Source of the DNA: CAWIVH01 sp963839475
GTDB lineage: Bacteria > Acidobacteriota > UBA6911
Direction: 5' to 3'
Assembly: GCA_963839475.1 (NCBI GenBank)
Contig: CAWIVH010000013.1
Location: forward strand, 682,001 to 746,000
Length of the DNA stretch: 64,000 nt
Shown: piece by piece, positions 28,680 to 36,689 of the stretch
Numbering within the stretch: position 1 is the stretch's first letter
Layout: every line of letters starts with the position of its first letter
The notes under the pieces: generated by a model
Told to the model about the DNA's origin: nothing
Databases searched by the model: none
Seen by the model: only the letters and a program-made list of their open reading frames with translations
Program-made: the position numbers and the translations under genes

Positions 28680-29800
28680 TATTCACCTCCCTTTCTTTCG
28701 TCCACGGGAGGCTCGCTGCTCAGGATGCCTTCCTGGATGATTTTGCGCTTCCGGATATTGGTGGATACGGCATGCGCGGCAATCCCGACAGCCGTGACCG
28801 CGCCCAATGCGAGCCCGACCGTGTCCGCCGTGGTTTCGATTCCGAAGCCCGGGAAGGAGGCCAGGTGCTGGTAGAAGGGGCCATTGTCCCAGAAATTGGC
28901 TTCGCTGCAGCCAATGCAGCCGTGCCCCGATTGGATCGGGTAGCTCACCCCGTTGTTCCAGCGGATAACGCCGCAGGAGTTGTAGGTTACCGGGCCGCGG
29001 CAGCCGATCTTGTAGAGGCAGTATCCCCGCTTCGCGTTTTCGTCGTCGAAAGAGTCCACGAACAGACCCGCGTCGTAGTTGGGCCGCCGGTAGCAGGTGT
29101 CGTGCACACGGCGTGAATAAAAGGCTTTGGGCCTGCCCAAACCGTCCAGTTGCGGGATGCGGTCGAATGCCAGGAGATGGACAATGGTGCCGGCCATGAC
29201 CTCGGCAATGGGAGGGCAGCCGGGAACCTTGATGATCGGCTTGCCGGAGATGATTTTATGGATCGGCGTGGCGCCCGTTGGATTCGGCCTGGATGCCTGG
29301 ATGCAGCCGTTGGAGGCGCAGCTGCCCCAGGCAACGAGCGCCTTCGCTCCTGTGGCGGCCTCGAGGGCGATGTCCAGCGCCGTGCGCCCGGCGATGCAGC
29401 AGTAAATCCCGTCCTCCTCCGTGGGGATCGATCCTTCCACCAGCATCAGGTATTCGCCCCGGTACTTGGTCATGGTCTGATGCAGTGCCTCCTCGGCCTG
29501 TTTCCCCGCGGCGGCCTGCAGCGTTTCGGTGTAGTCGAGCGAGATCTTGTCGAGGATGATGTCCGACACGATCGGGTGCGAGGATCGTATGAACGATTCG
29601 CTGCAGCAGGTGCACTCCTGGAAGTGGAACCAGACAACCGGGATGCGCGGTTTCGTATCCAGTGCTTTGACAACTTCGGCCAGTCCCGTGGCTTCGATCC
29701 CCGCGGCGGCGGAAATCCAGCCACAGAACTGCAGGAAGTCGCGGCGGGAGTAGCCCTTTTCCTGGGCGTGTTCCCAAATAGTTAATGGCTTGCCGCTCAT
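28679..29800 (-). CDS. hyaA: NiFe hydrogenase small subunit, oxygen-tolerant type, Tat-exported
   Basis: A 373-residue precursor with a Tat signal (S18-R-R-D-F-L). The proximal cluster cysteines are C63, C65, C66, C161, C166 and C195. Their spacing (98, 5 and 29 between C63, C161, C166 and C195) equals that of E. coli Hyd-1, including the two supernumerary cysteines (here C65 and C166) that make the [4Fe-3S] cluster. E122 matches the Hyd-1 glutamate that ligates the superoxidised cluster. Distal (HDTC, CLYKIGC) and medial (NSC, GCIGC) ligands are complete. A single membrane anchor lies near residues 325-345, followed by a basic tail. Confidence 0.96.
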   Translation of the reverse strand: MSGKPLTIWEHAQEKGYSRRDFLQFCGWISAAAGIEATGLAEVVKALDTKPRIPVVWFHFQECTCCSESFIRSSHPIVSDIILDKISLDYTETLQAAAGKQAEEALHQTMTKYRGEYLMLVEGSIPTEEDGIYCCIAGRTALDIALEAATGAKALVAWGSCASNGCIQASRPNPTGATPIHKIISGKPIIKVPGCPPIAEVMAGTIVHLLAFDRIPQLDGLGRPKAFYSRRVHDTCYRRPNYDAGLFVDSFDDENAKRGYCLYKIGCRGPVTYNSCGVIRWNNGVSYPIQSGHGCIGCSEANFWDNGPFYQHLASFPGFGIETTADTVGLALGAVTAVGIAAHAVSTNIRKRKIIQEGILSSEPPVDERKGGE

Positions 29801-29851
29801 TCAAACCTCCTTCAGTTCGTTGAAAAGATTCAAAGGGATTCGATCCTGCCT

Positions 29852-30115
29852 CTATTCAGGAGCTGGTCCCACAATCACATGCGCATCAAGTTCTTCGGCC
29901 GACAGCCATTCGGGCCGCACACCTTCGACGACGATCAGGGCATCAATCCTCAACTGATCGCCCAAGTGCGCGCCCCGGAGCCGCTCGGAATCAATGTCCA
30001 GCATCCCGCGGCTCCCTACCCGGACCTTTGCCACCAGATGCCCTTCATTCTCCAGAATTTCGATGACCTCTCCCTTCAAGGAGAGTGACTGAAATGGTCC
30101 AGTTTCGGCTGACAT
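29852..30115 (-). CDS. Small protein at head of hydrogenase operon, HypC-like barrel pattern, function unknown
   Basis: An 87-residue acidic protein, first gene after the sigma-54 promoter and 51 bases before hyaA. I do not recognise a named family. By eye its strand pattern (LKGEVIEILENEG, AKVRVGSRGMLDID, LGDQLRIDALIVVEGV) parallels HypC (GKLISIEGED, GRVDFSGIVKQ, IGDYVLVHVGF), but it lacks the MC start, so Cys2 chemistry is absent. It may be a hydrogenase-specific chaperone or small regulatory protein. The start ATG has only a weak AGG before it. Confidence 0.6.
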   Translation of the reverse strand: MSAETGPFQSLSLKGEVIEILENEGHLVAKVRVGSRGMLDIDSERLRGAHLGDQLRIDALIVVEGVRPEWLSAEELDAHVIVGPAPE

Positions 30116-30159
30116 CTTTGGAACCTGCTTTGGGGATTCAATATTTATCTGAGGAAGAA

Positions 30160-30175
30160 TGCACGCGCCGTGCCA
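30160..30175 (-). promoter_or_regulatory. Sigma-54 (-24/-12) promoter of the hydrogenase operon
   Basis: On the minus strand the sequence is TGGCACGGCGCGTGCA. The GG of TGGCACG and the GC of TGCA are separated by exactly 10 bases, the invariant sigma-54 spacing, and the -24 element is a full consensus match. The expected start of transcription is near 30150, giving a leader of about 35 bases before the 87-residue gene. The next gene upstream encodes a sigma-54 activator, which strongly supports this call. Confidence 0.85.
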
Positions 30176-30229
30176 ATTTGCGCGAGCCGCTTTTGGCGGG
30201 AAAAACAGCCGTCGGAAACACGCCAGACT

Positions 30230-30261
30230 GCGGAAATCCGCCGACCGGTGGCGGAAATCCG
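30230..30261. promoter_or_regulatory. Two tandem dyad operators, candidate activator sites (UAS)
   Basis: The 10-base perfect dyad CGGAAATCCG occurs at 30231-30240 and again at 30252-30261, 21 bases apart (two helical turns), each preceded by G. They lie about 55-100 bases upstream of the sigma-54 promoter, where enhancer-binding proteins usually bind. A weaker half-match (TCGGAAACACG) is at 30212-30222. The likely ligand is the adjacent activator. Confidence 0.65.
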
Positions 30262-30303
30262 TCAGTAGAAGAAATTTTGATATAAAAGATTAGAATCATT
30301 AAT

Positions 30304-30363
30304 AAACCACGAAGCCACGAAGGCCCGGAGTTCGATTTAGAGTCTTGGAGTGCTTCGCGGTTT
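30304..30363. repeat. Family A inverted repeat at the 3' end of the sigma-54 activator gene
   Basis: The left arm (aaaccacgaagcc, 30304-30316) and right arm (tgcttcgcggttt, 30351-30363) pair with few mismatches and enclose an AT-richer loop. The right arm overlaps the activator's TAA stop. It separates the activator gene from the hydrogenase operator region. Confidence 0.6.
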
Positions 30364-31336
30364 AGAATTCCTGATCGAGCCCCAGTTTCTTCAGTTTGTC
30401 GCGGAGGGTGGAAAGGCTGAGGCCCAGCATTTTTGCCGATTGGGAGCGGTTGCCGCCGGTCTCCTTGAGCGCCTGGCGAAGGAGATTGGTTTCAAGGCAG
30501 GAGACGACATCAGAATAGGAAAGGGAATCCTCAACCAGGCAGCGCTGGCAGGCCTTCACCAGCTGCTCGATGGGATGGACCGCAAGTATCTCAGGCGGAA
30601 GGTCCGCCGCTTCGACTACGGGCGTCCCGAACAGCGCGATCCTCTGCGAGATGTTCCTCAACTCCCGGATGTTACCCGGCCATTGGTATTGAATCAGCGC
30701 GCGAAGGGCATCGGGCGCGAAGGAGAAGCCTTTGCCGGGCGCAAAACGCTCCAGGAAGTGCTGCAGGATGGGCACGACATCATCGCGACGGTCCCGCAAC
30801 GGCGGAATCTTTACGGGGAAAACATTGATCCGATAGAAAAGATCGGCGCGGAACAGGCCACGTTCGACAAGCTCACGCAGGTCCACCTTGGACGCGGTGA
30901 TCAGCCGGACATCCACGGGCGCCTTCAAAGTGCCGCCGACCCGCATGACCTCGCGGGATTCCAGGACACGCAGAAGCTTGGGCTGGATCGATTGGGGCAC
31001 GTCGTCAATATCATCCAGGAAAAGGGTCCCTCCCTGCGCAAGCTCAAACAGCCCTTTTTTCTCCGCAACCGCCCCGGTGAAGGCGCCCCGCTCATGCCCG
31101 AACAATTCGCTTTCCAGGAGGTCGTGGGGCATCGCCGAGAGCGCGATTTTGACAAAAGGTTTGCCGCTCCTCGGGCTGGTCCGGTGGATGTGATCCGCAA
31201 TAAGTTCCTTGCCGACGCCGGTTTCACCAATAAGGAGGATGGAACTGTCTGAGGCCGCGATGGTATTGACTCGGTTGATCACCGCTTCCATGTTTTCGGA
31301 TTGGGTGATGATATCCCCGCAGGCCAGCGATTTCAT
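30362..31336 (-). CDS. Sigma-54-dependent transcriptional activator lacking an N-terminal sensor domain
   Basis: A 324-residue bacterial enhancer-binding protein consisting of the AAA+ domain and a Fis-type helix-turn-helix. Walker A is GETGVGKE (38-45), the sigma-54 contact loop GAFTGA is intact (84-89), Walker B is GGTLFLDDIDD (102-112), and the R-finger region RADLFYRINVF is present. The HTH is near the C-terminus (GNRSQSAKMLGLSLSTLRD). There is no receiver, GAF or PAS domain; the protein begins directly at the AAA+ domain. Its position upstream of a sigma-54 promoter on the same strand makes the hydrogenase operon its probable target. Confidence 0.93.
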   Translation of the reverse strand: MKSLACGDIITQSENMEAVINRVNTIAASDSSILLIGETGVGKELIADHIHRTSPRSGKPFVKIALSAMPHDLLESELFGHERGAFTGAVAEKKGLFELAQGGTLFLDDIDDVPQSIQPKLLRVLESREVMRVGGTLKAPVDVRLITASKVDLRELVERGLFRADLFYRINVFPVKIPPLRDRRDDVVPILQHFLERFAPGKGFSFAPDALRALIQYQWPGNIRELRNISQRIALFGTPVVEAADLPPEILAVHPIEQLVKACQRCLVEDSLSYSDVVSCLETNLLRQALKETGGNRSQSAKMLGLSLSTLRDKLKKLGLDQEF

Positions 31337-31447
31337 CGTAGGGCAGTTCCCGGATGCCGATTTGGCTTGATCTGCTATATTTGTGATTTGTTGGGTGAAG
31401 ATTAATCGAATACCGTTTCCAAAGTCAATTCGCGGGAAGATTCCACC

Positions 31448-33139
31448 ATGATACTATTGATGGCACTGCTTCTGTTTTTGCCGGTTCTACCCCTGGCCGG
31501 GCCTGTGCCGGGCCCGGATGCTCCGGACCTGGTCCTGCATAACGCCCGTGTCTGGACGGCTGATGTCGCGCACCCGTCGGCGGAGGCGGTTGCTATAAAG
31601 GGAAACCGCATTTATGCAGCCGGTAAGGCCGCCGAAATTCTGGGACTCGCCGATAAAAATACCCGGGTCGTGGACCTGGGCGGCAAGTTCGTCATGCCCG
31701 GCATCAACGACGCCCACACCCATTTCCTTTCCGGTTCGATGGGACTGTTTCAGGTTGAATTGACAGGGGCTCGTACGCTCGCAGAAGTCCAGGACCGGGT
31801 CCGGGCTTTTGCCCGGAAATATCCCGATGCAAAATGGATTACCGGCAGGGGATGGGAATACACCATTTTCCCCGAGAAGCGACTTCCTACCCGGGCCGAC
31901 CTGGATGCGGCGGTGAACGATCGGCCGGTTTTCCTGCGTGCGTATGATGGCCATACCGGATGGGGCAACAGCAAAGCCTTTGAGGTCGCCGGTGTCACAG
32001 CTCAATCCAAAGTAGAAGGGTACGGCGAGCTTGTGCTGGATCCTGAAACTGGCAAGCCTGCTGGCTCTCTGAAGGAAGGGGCCCAACGCCTGATTTCCCG
32101 GGCGATTCCGGAGCCTACCCGCGATCAGCAGTTGGCGGCCTTGAAAGAAGGGCTCAAATTGGCCCGCTCACTGGGCATCACCAGCTTTCAGGACGCCTCC
32201 ACCGATCCGCCTGAACTTGAACTCTACGAATCCCTGCTGGCTTCCGGAAGCCTGACGAGCCGCGCGTCCATGGCGATGGCGGTGGACGCCTCTACCGGCG
32301 AATCGGAAATGGCCAAAATAGCGGCGATCCGCGACCGGCTTGCCGGATCTTTCCTCCGGGTCGGCTCCGTCAAGATCATGCTCGACGGCGTGATCGAATC
32401 GCATACCGCTGCCATGTTGCAGCCATACAGCGACGATCCTTCAACCTCCGGAAGCGCGTCGATGACCCAGGAGAAGCTCAACCGTCTGGTGGGGCTGGCG
32501 GATCGGTACCGCCTTCAGGTGCTGATTCATGCCATCGGGGATCGGGCAGTCCGGATGGCGCTCGATGCTTATGAAGCGGCGCAAAAAGCGAATGGCAGAC
32601 GTGATGCCCGGCACCGGATTGAGCATATCGAAACGGTTTCAGCTGCCGATATCCCAAGGTTCGGACGACTGGGAGTTCTGGCCTCCATGGAGCCGATCCA
32701 TGCCGACCCGGGAACGAATGGCGTATGGGAACCCGCGGTCGGGCCGGAGCGTGCCACAAGGGCTTTCGCCTGGCATTGCCTGGAAAAGGCAGGAGCGCGG
32801 CTGGTGTTTTCCAGCGACTGGCCGGCAACCATCAGCGTTGATCCGATACGGGGCCTTCACAACGCCGTCAACCGGCGCACGATAGAGGGCGAACCGGCCG
32901 GGGGCTGGATTCCCGCGCAGCGCGTCAGCGTTGAGACCGCCCTGCGGGCTTACACGGAAGGCGGGGCGTACGCATCATTCGAGGAAAAGGAGAAGGGAAT
33001 GATTGCCAAAGGCAAACTTGCCGACCTTGTGGTATTAAGCCAGGATCCGCAGAAAGTGAATCCCATGGATTTATTCAAGACCAGGGTCGTGATGACCATT
33101 CTGGACGGCAAGGTGATCTACGAATTCCTCGAACCCTAG
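31448..33139 (+). CDS. Exported amidohydrolase family protein, YtcJ-like
   Basis: A 563-residue metal-dependent hydrolase with an N-terminal hydrophobic signal (MILLMALLLFLPVLPLAG) and the composite beta-sandwich plus TIM barrel of the family. Metal-binding H90-x-H92 lies in GINDAHTHF; further histidines are in LIHAIGDRA and RIEHIE, and the last metal acid lies in FSSDWPAT. The natural substrate of YtcJ-type enzymes is mostly unknown (amide, urea-like or formamide bonds). It is divergent from the sigma-54 activator across 111 bases. Confidence 0.87.
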   Translation: MILLMALLLFLPVLPLAGPVPGPDAPDLVLHNARVWTADVAHPSAEAVAIKGNRIYAAGKAAEILGLADKNTRVVDLGGKFVMPGINDAHTHFLSGSMGLFQVELTGARTLAEVQDRVRAFARKYPDAKWITGRGWEYTIFPEKRLPTRADLDAAVNDRPVFLRAYDGHTGWGNSKAFEVAGVTAQSKVEGYGELVLDPETGKPAGSLKEGAQRLISRAIPEPTRDQQLAALKEGLKLARSLGITSFQDASTDPPELELYESLLASGSLTSRASMAMAVDASTGESEMAKIAAIRDRLAGSFLRVGSVKIMLDGVIESHTAAMLQPYSDDPSTSGSASMTQEKLNRLVGLADRYRLQVLIHAIGDRAVRMALDAYEAAQKANGRRDARHRIEHIETVSAADIPRFGRLGVLASMEPIHADPGTNGVWEPAVGPERATRAFAWHCLEKAGARLVFSSDWPATISVDPIRGLHNAVNRRTIEGEPAGGWIPAQRVSVETALRAYTEGGAYASFEEKEKGMIAKGKLADLVVLSQDPQKVNPMDLFKTRVVMTILDGKVIYEFLEP

Positions 33140-33255
33140 GGACACGCCATCGCACAGGCAAGAGGGCAGTCGTAGGTTACACAGGCATGAGACCGAGCAA
33201 CCCAAATAAGTGTGCTTCCTGGCGAAGGAATTTGGAATTTGTCCTGTAATAGAAT

Positions 33256-33454
33256 GCAGGCCCGCAGGGCCGGAAGCGAATAGCCGTGGGCAAGGCCCGC
33301 GAAGCGGGACGCGGCCCACGGTTAGGGAAATGCGTGGATCTAGCCCTGGAAGGGCGGCAGATAGCCTGTCGCCCTTCCAGGGCTAGATGATGATGTGATT
33401 CAGAACCGTGGGCAGCGCCCCTTTCAGGGGCTCGCCCACGGCTATTCGCTTCCG
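33256..33454. repeat. Family C composite palindromic element, copy 1
   Basis: The element carries nested palindromes. The clearest is a perfect 17-base stem at 33340-33356 and 33370-33386 (CTAGCCCTGGAAGGGCG arms) with a 13-base loop. Flanking this are gccgtgggc...gcccacggt pairs. Much of the block recurs in reverse orientation at 59570-59885. No protein-coding signal is seen. Confidence 0.85.
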
Positions 33455-33830
33455 GCCCTTGCGGGCCTCGCCCACGGTCGCGTTATGCCAGCCCTTGCGG
33501 GCCTGGCTCCCGGTCGCGATATGACGGCCCTTGCGGGCCTCGCGCGTGTTCGCATTATGCCGGCCCTTGCGGGCCTGGCTCCCGGTCGCGATATGCCGGC
33601 CCTTGCGGGCCTCGCCCACGGTCGCGTTATGCCAGCCCTTGCGGGCCTGGCTCCCGGTCGCGATATGCCGGCCCTTGCGGGCCTGGCTCCCGGTCGCGAT
33701 ATGCCGGCCCTTGCGGGCCTGGCTCCCGCTCGCGATTTGCCGGCCCTTGCGGGCCTCGCCCACAGTCGCGTTATGCCAGCCCTTGCGGGCCTGGCTCCCG
33801 GTCGCGATATGCCGGCCCTTGCGGGAATGC
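33455..33830. repeat. Tandem array, 36-bp unit, 11 units (last partial)
   Basis: Units begin at exactly 36-base steps from 33455 to 33815 with the hairpin GCCCTTGCGGGC. Two unit types are mixed: one continues CTCGCCCACGGTCGCGTT, the other CTGGCTCCCGGTCGCGAT. There are no unique spacers. Because 36 is a multiple of three the array is open in several frames on both strands, giving repetitive 12-residue pseudo-peptides; I do not take these as proteins. The array extends directly from the end of the family C element. Confidence 0.92.
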
Positions 33831-34107
33831 TGTATTGCGGCAGAGTCGGATTGCCAGGCTCGTAATATCCCCCAAAATGGGCCGGGATTCACCCTGACCG
33901 CATGTGATGCTGAGCTTTGAGGCGCGGAATAATTTGGATAAAGCTGCTCAGCCGCTCCCTTTTTTGTCAGCGCCCTTGAGAGTGCTTATCGCAAGGCTTA
34001 TATTTGCGCCATAAGGGCTGGAAATGCCATCGATAGAGATGCTGCTGCCGATTCAATTCGCAATCCGCAATTCGCAATCCGCAATCCGCAATTCGCAATT
34101 TCCCCCC
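33831..34107. repeat. Spacer with heptamer direct repeats
   Basis: The only structure I see is a run of 7-base units at about 34055-34100 alternating caattcg and caatccg (six or seven units), immediately after the 3' end of the minus-strand aldo/keto reductase gene. The same heptamer appears briefly at 53379-53393 (gattgcg units). The rest is unremarkable. Confidence 0.7.
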
Positions 34108-35166
34108 TCACGCCCATTTACGGAAAAAGAGCGCCTGCTGCTTGATCTCCTCGGTCCTGGCCGTAAGGGTGGTCAGTTTCTTGTCATTCAACGGAGTGAA
34201 TTCCTTGGCGATCCGGACATTCTCTTCCAGCTGTGCAACGTTGTCGCAGCCAACGATGACGGTGCTCACGGGCAGGGTGAATACGTATTCCAACGCCTCT
34301 TTCATCGTGAGCGTGCCGCTTCGCGTCGCCTTGCCGAAGGCCGGCTGCTGATCGGCCGGCGGTGGTGTCCATTTGGCCAGGATCCGGCCGCGGGCCGGAA
34401 TCTTCATCCCCACGATTCCCAGGTCCTGCTCCAGCGCCAGCGGCAGGAGGTTTTCGATAAAGCTGAGGTGCAGGCGGTCGGCGGCGTTGACCGCCATCAG
34501 GATATTGTCGAATTTGTAGCGCTTCAGGCCGTCCGCGAGCACGAAGGGATCGGCGTGGCCGGTTATGCCGAGGAAGCGCACCATTTTCTGGTCGCGGGCC
34601 TTTTCCAGCGCTTTAATGGCGCCGTTGCTGGAGAAAATCTGATCCAGCTGCTCGGTCGTCGTGATGTTGTGCAGCTGCCAGAGGTCGAGATGATCGGTGT
34701 TGAGCTGCTGCAGGCTGGACTCGAGGTATTTCATGGAACCGTCATAGGTGCGGTCGTGGGTTTTGCTCGCCAGGAAGACCTCGTTGCGACGGTGCTTGAT
34801 GACCTTCCCGATATATTTCTGGCTCCATTGCTCCTTGCCGCCGTAGGCCGCGGCCGTGTCGATGTAATTAACCCCAAGGTCGATCGCACGGTTTACGATC
34901 TCGATGGATTCGGCTTCCTTGTTGGGCTGTTCGATGGTTGCCTGGCCTCCCAGCGAGAATATCCCGACCCGGTAGCCGGTTTTGCCGAGATTGCGCATCG
35001 GCATGGCCAAATGGGTGCGCTCGTTGTAGGGGGGCGCAGGCTTGCCTCCTTGGGGAGCCTGGACGGCCCCCGAAACTTGAGTTCCGATGGTCATGCCGAC
35101 GGCTCCGGCAACCCCGACCTTCAAGAAATCCCTCCGCGCGGCGGCATCGGTTTCTGGCTTTTTCAT
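34108..35166 (-). CDS. Tat-exported aldo/keto reductase family protein
   Basis: I choose the ATG at 35166 (AGGAG upstream), giving 352 residues that begin with a Tat signal (AARRDFLKVGVAGAVG). The catalytic AKR tetrad is visible: D in YIDTAAAYG, Y in the same motif, K in LASKTH and H in LWQLHN. Periplasmic AKRs of this Tat type are common in Acidobacteriota and Planctomycetes; their substrates are unknown. It follows the esterase gene on the same strand with a 37-base gap. Confidence 0.87.
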   Translation of the reverse strand: MKKPETDAAARRDFLKVGVAGAVGMTIGTQVSGAVQAPQGGKPAPPYNERTHLAMPMRNLGKTGYRVGIFSLGGQATIEQPNKEAESIEIVNRAIDLGVNYIDTAAAYGGKEQWSQKYIGKVIKHRRNEVFLASKTHDRTYDGSMKYLESSLQQLNTDHLDLWQLHNITTTEQLDQIFSSNGAIKALEKARDQKMVRFLGITGHADPFVLADGLKRYKFDNILMAVNAADRLHLSFIENLLPLALEQDLGIVGMKIPARGRILAKWTPPPADQQPAFGKATRSGTLTMKEALEYVFTLPVSTVIVGCDNVAQLEENVRIAKEFTPLNDKKLTTLTARTEEIKQQALFFRKWA

Positions 35167-35203
35167 ATTTCCTATCTCCTGTTTGAGTTTGCAGAGCACT
35201 CCA

Positions 35204-36004
35204 CTAGCGATGTAATTTCTGAGAGAGGAGCCACGGCATCAACTCCTTCTCGCTGTAGGCGCGATCCCAGGAATTGTGCCCGACCCCGGGATACTCCGTG
35301 AATTGCACATTACCCCCGGCTTTTTTCAACGCTTCGTTCATTTTCCTCGATTCCTCAGGCGGCACAACATTGTCGGCCCCGCCATGGAAAATCCACACCG
35401 GGGTCTTCCCGACTTTGACCGCGATGGCCGCGTAGGGATCGCCGCCGGGATCGGGCGGCGGAGTGTCCTTCGGTGCGGGGACGCGAGGCGGCATTTTCAC
35501 GCCGCCGCAGATGGGAACCAGGGCCGCAAACCGGCCCGGGTTGGATTGAGCCAGTGCCCAGGTTCCGTACCCTCCCATGGAAAGGCCGCTGAGGTACACT
35601 CGGTCGGGATCCCCTTTGAATTCCTTCATGGTTTGATCGAGCGCTTTTAATGCCTGCGCCATCATGGTTGGTTCGGGCCACCACAGATTTTTGCGGCACT
35701 GCGGCATGACCACAATGCAGGGAAATCGGTCCACATGCGTGCGGATCGCCCCGGCGATGCCGACCTGGGTCTGGGCCATTCCGTCTTCACCCCGTTCTCC
35801 CGCTCCGTGGAGGAAAAGGATAACAGGCCACTTTTTGCTTTTGTTCCAATCGGCAGGCACATAAACCTGATACTTATAAATGTTTTTGCCAACCTGAGCT
35901 GTCCGGTTCAGAAATCCGGTCTCTGGCTTGCTTTCCGCCGTGCTGGTCATGAGAAGCATTACTCCGATGAAAACCCCTGCAGGTATTCGAGGCCATCCCG
36001 ACAT
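35204..36004 (-). CDS. Secreted alpha/beta-hydrolase, esterase/phospholipase-like
   Basis: The start is set at the ATG at 36004, with GGAGG seven bases before it; the frame to 36034 is an over-extension. The 266-residue product has a signal peptide (VFIGVMLLMTSTAES). The nucleophile elbow is G-L-S142-M-G-G, preceded by the oxyanion-hole LHGAGERGED. The acid lies in FHGGADNVVP and the histidine in GVGHNSWDRAY. This resembles the dienelactone hydrolase/PHB-depolymerase-like peptidase_S9 group. It probably cleaves an ester of plant or microbial polymer material outside the cell. Confidence 0.85.
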   Translation of the reverse strand: MSGWPRIPAGVFIGVMLLMTSTAESKPETGFLNRTAQVGKNIYKYQVYVPADWNKSKKWPVILFLHGAGERGEDGMAQTQVGIAGAIRTHVDRFPCIVVMPQCRKNLWWPEPTMMAQALKALDQTMKEFKGDPDRVYLSGLSMGGYGTWALAQSNPGRFAALVPICGGVKMPPRVPAPKDTPPPDPGGDPYAAIAVKVGKTPVWIFHGGADNVVPPEESRKMNEALKKAGGNVQFTEYPGVGHNSWDRAYSEKELMPWLLSQKLHR

Positions 36005-36107
36005 TCGCAACCTCCGCGATCTGAACGGGACCACAATACAACAGCACCCCCCAGGAATGGAACCGGGATAAGGGCTTCGAGGTCCTCACGGCCTTCTATA
36101 TAAAACA

Positions 36108-36175
36108 AATGACGAATGACGAATGACGAATGACGAATGATAAATCATTTGTCATTCGTCATTCGTCATTCGTCA
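36108..36175. repeat. Heptamer-built hairpin
   Basis: Four or five copies of gaatgac in the left arm are followed after a short AT-rich centre by three or four copies of the complement gtcattc. The two arms can form a long perfect or near-perfect stem. It lies between the divergent esterase and thioesterase genes, so it would be in or near both 5' regions. Such heptamer hairpins are known as interspersed repeats in several phyla. Confidence 0.8.
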
Positions 36176-36254
36176 ATCTTTTTTTGCCTAGCGATCGTCC
36201 CCGCCTTTTCCGGATTTGTTGCATTGATTCTGATTCTTGGATAGTCTCATCTAC

Positions 36255-36689
36255 ATGACAAACGCGACTGAAGCTGATTACGTGGATGCCATGGTCAACG
36301 TCCGCTACGCCGAAACCGACCAGATGGGGATCGTCTACTACGCCAACTACCTGGTCTGGTTCGAGGTTGGCCGCGTAGCCTGGTGCCGTCAGAAGGGCTT
36401 CCAGTATCGCGACATGGAAGAACAGGACGGGCGCTTCATGACGGTGGCTGAAGCTTCGTGCCGTTACAAGTCGCCTGCGCGCTTCGAAGATGAAATCATC
36501 ATCCGGACACGGGTCGCTTCCGCTTCGGAGCGGATCATAAAATTCGGCTACGATGTGCTTCACAAGGAACGCGGGGACCTACTGGCAACCGGCGAGACAA
36601 CGCATGTGGTCACCGATGCTCAAGTCCGGCCATCGAGGATTCCGGACCGGTACCGTCATTACTTCAATCTCCCACCGCGCCGCAGATAG
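36255..36689 (+). CDS. Acyl-CoA thioesterase, YbgC/4HBT hotdog family
   Basis: A 144-residue single hotdog domain taken from the ATG at 36255; an in-frame TTG lies further upstream but adds nothing recognisable. The catalytic aspartate sits in VRYAETDQMGIVYYANYLVW, the YbgC/4-hydroxybenzoyl-CoA thioesterase signature. It hydrolyses short or aromatic acyl-CoA thioesters in the cytoplasm. YbgC genes often sit with tol-pal, but not here. No strong Shine-Dalgarno is seen. Confidence 0.88.
   Translation: MTNATEADYVDAMVNVRYAETDQMGIVYYANYLVWFEVGRVAWCRQKGFQYRDMEEQDGRFMTVAEASCRYKSPARFEDEIIIRTRVASASERIIKFGYDVLHKERGDLLATGETTHVVTDAQVRPSRIPDRYRHYFNLPPRRR

Noticed and set aside
33455..33830. CRISPR array
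   Set aside because: The period is 36 bases in total with no room for unique spacers; units are contiguous direct repeats, and no cas genes are in the window.
33383..33892. Repetitive protein genes on both strands over the 36-bp array
   Set aside because: Open frames arise because 36 is divisible by three and the unit lacks stops. There is no ribosome site, and the same sequence is open in several frames on both strands.
34024..35301. 425-residue plus-strand frame
   Set aside because: It is antisense to the aldo/keto reductase gene, starts inside the heptamer repeat, and has no family pattern.
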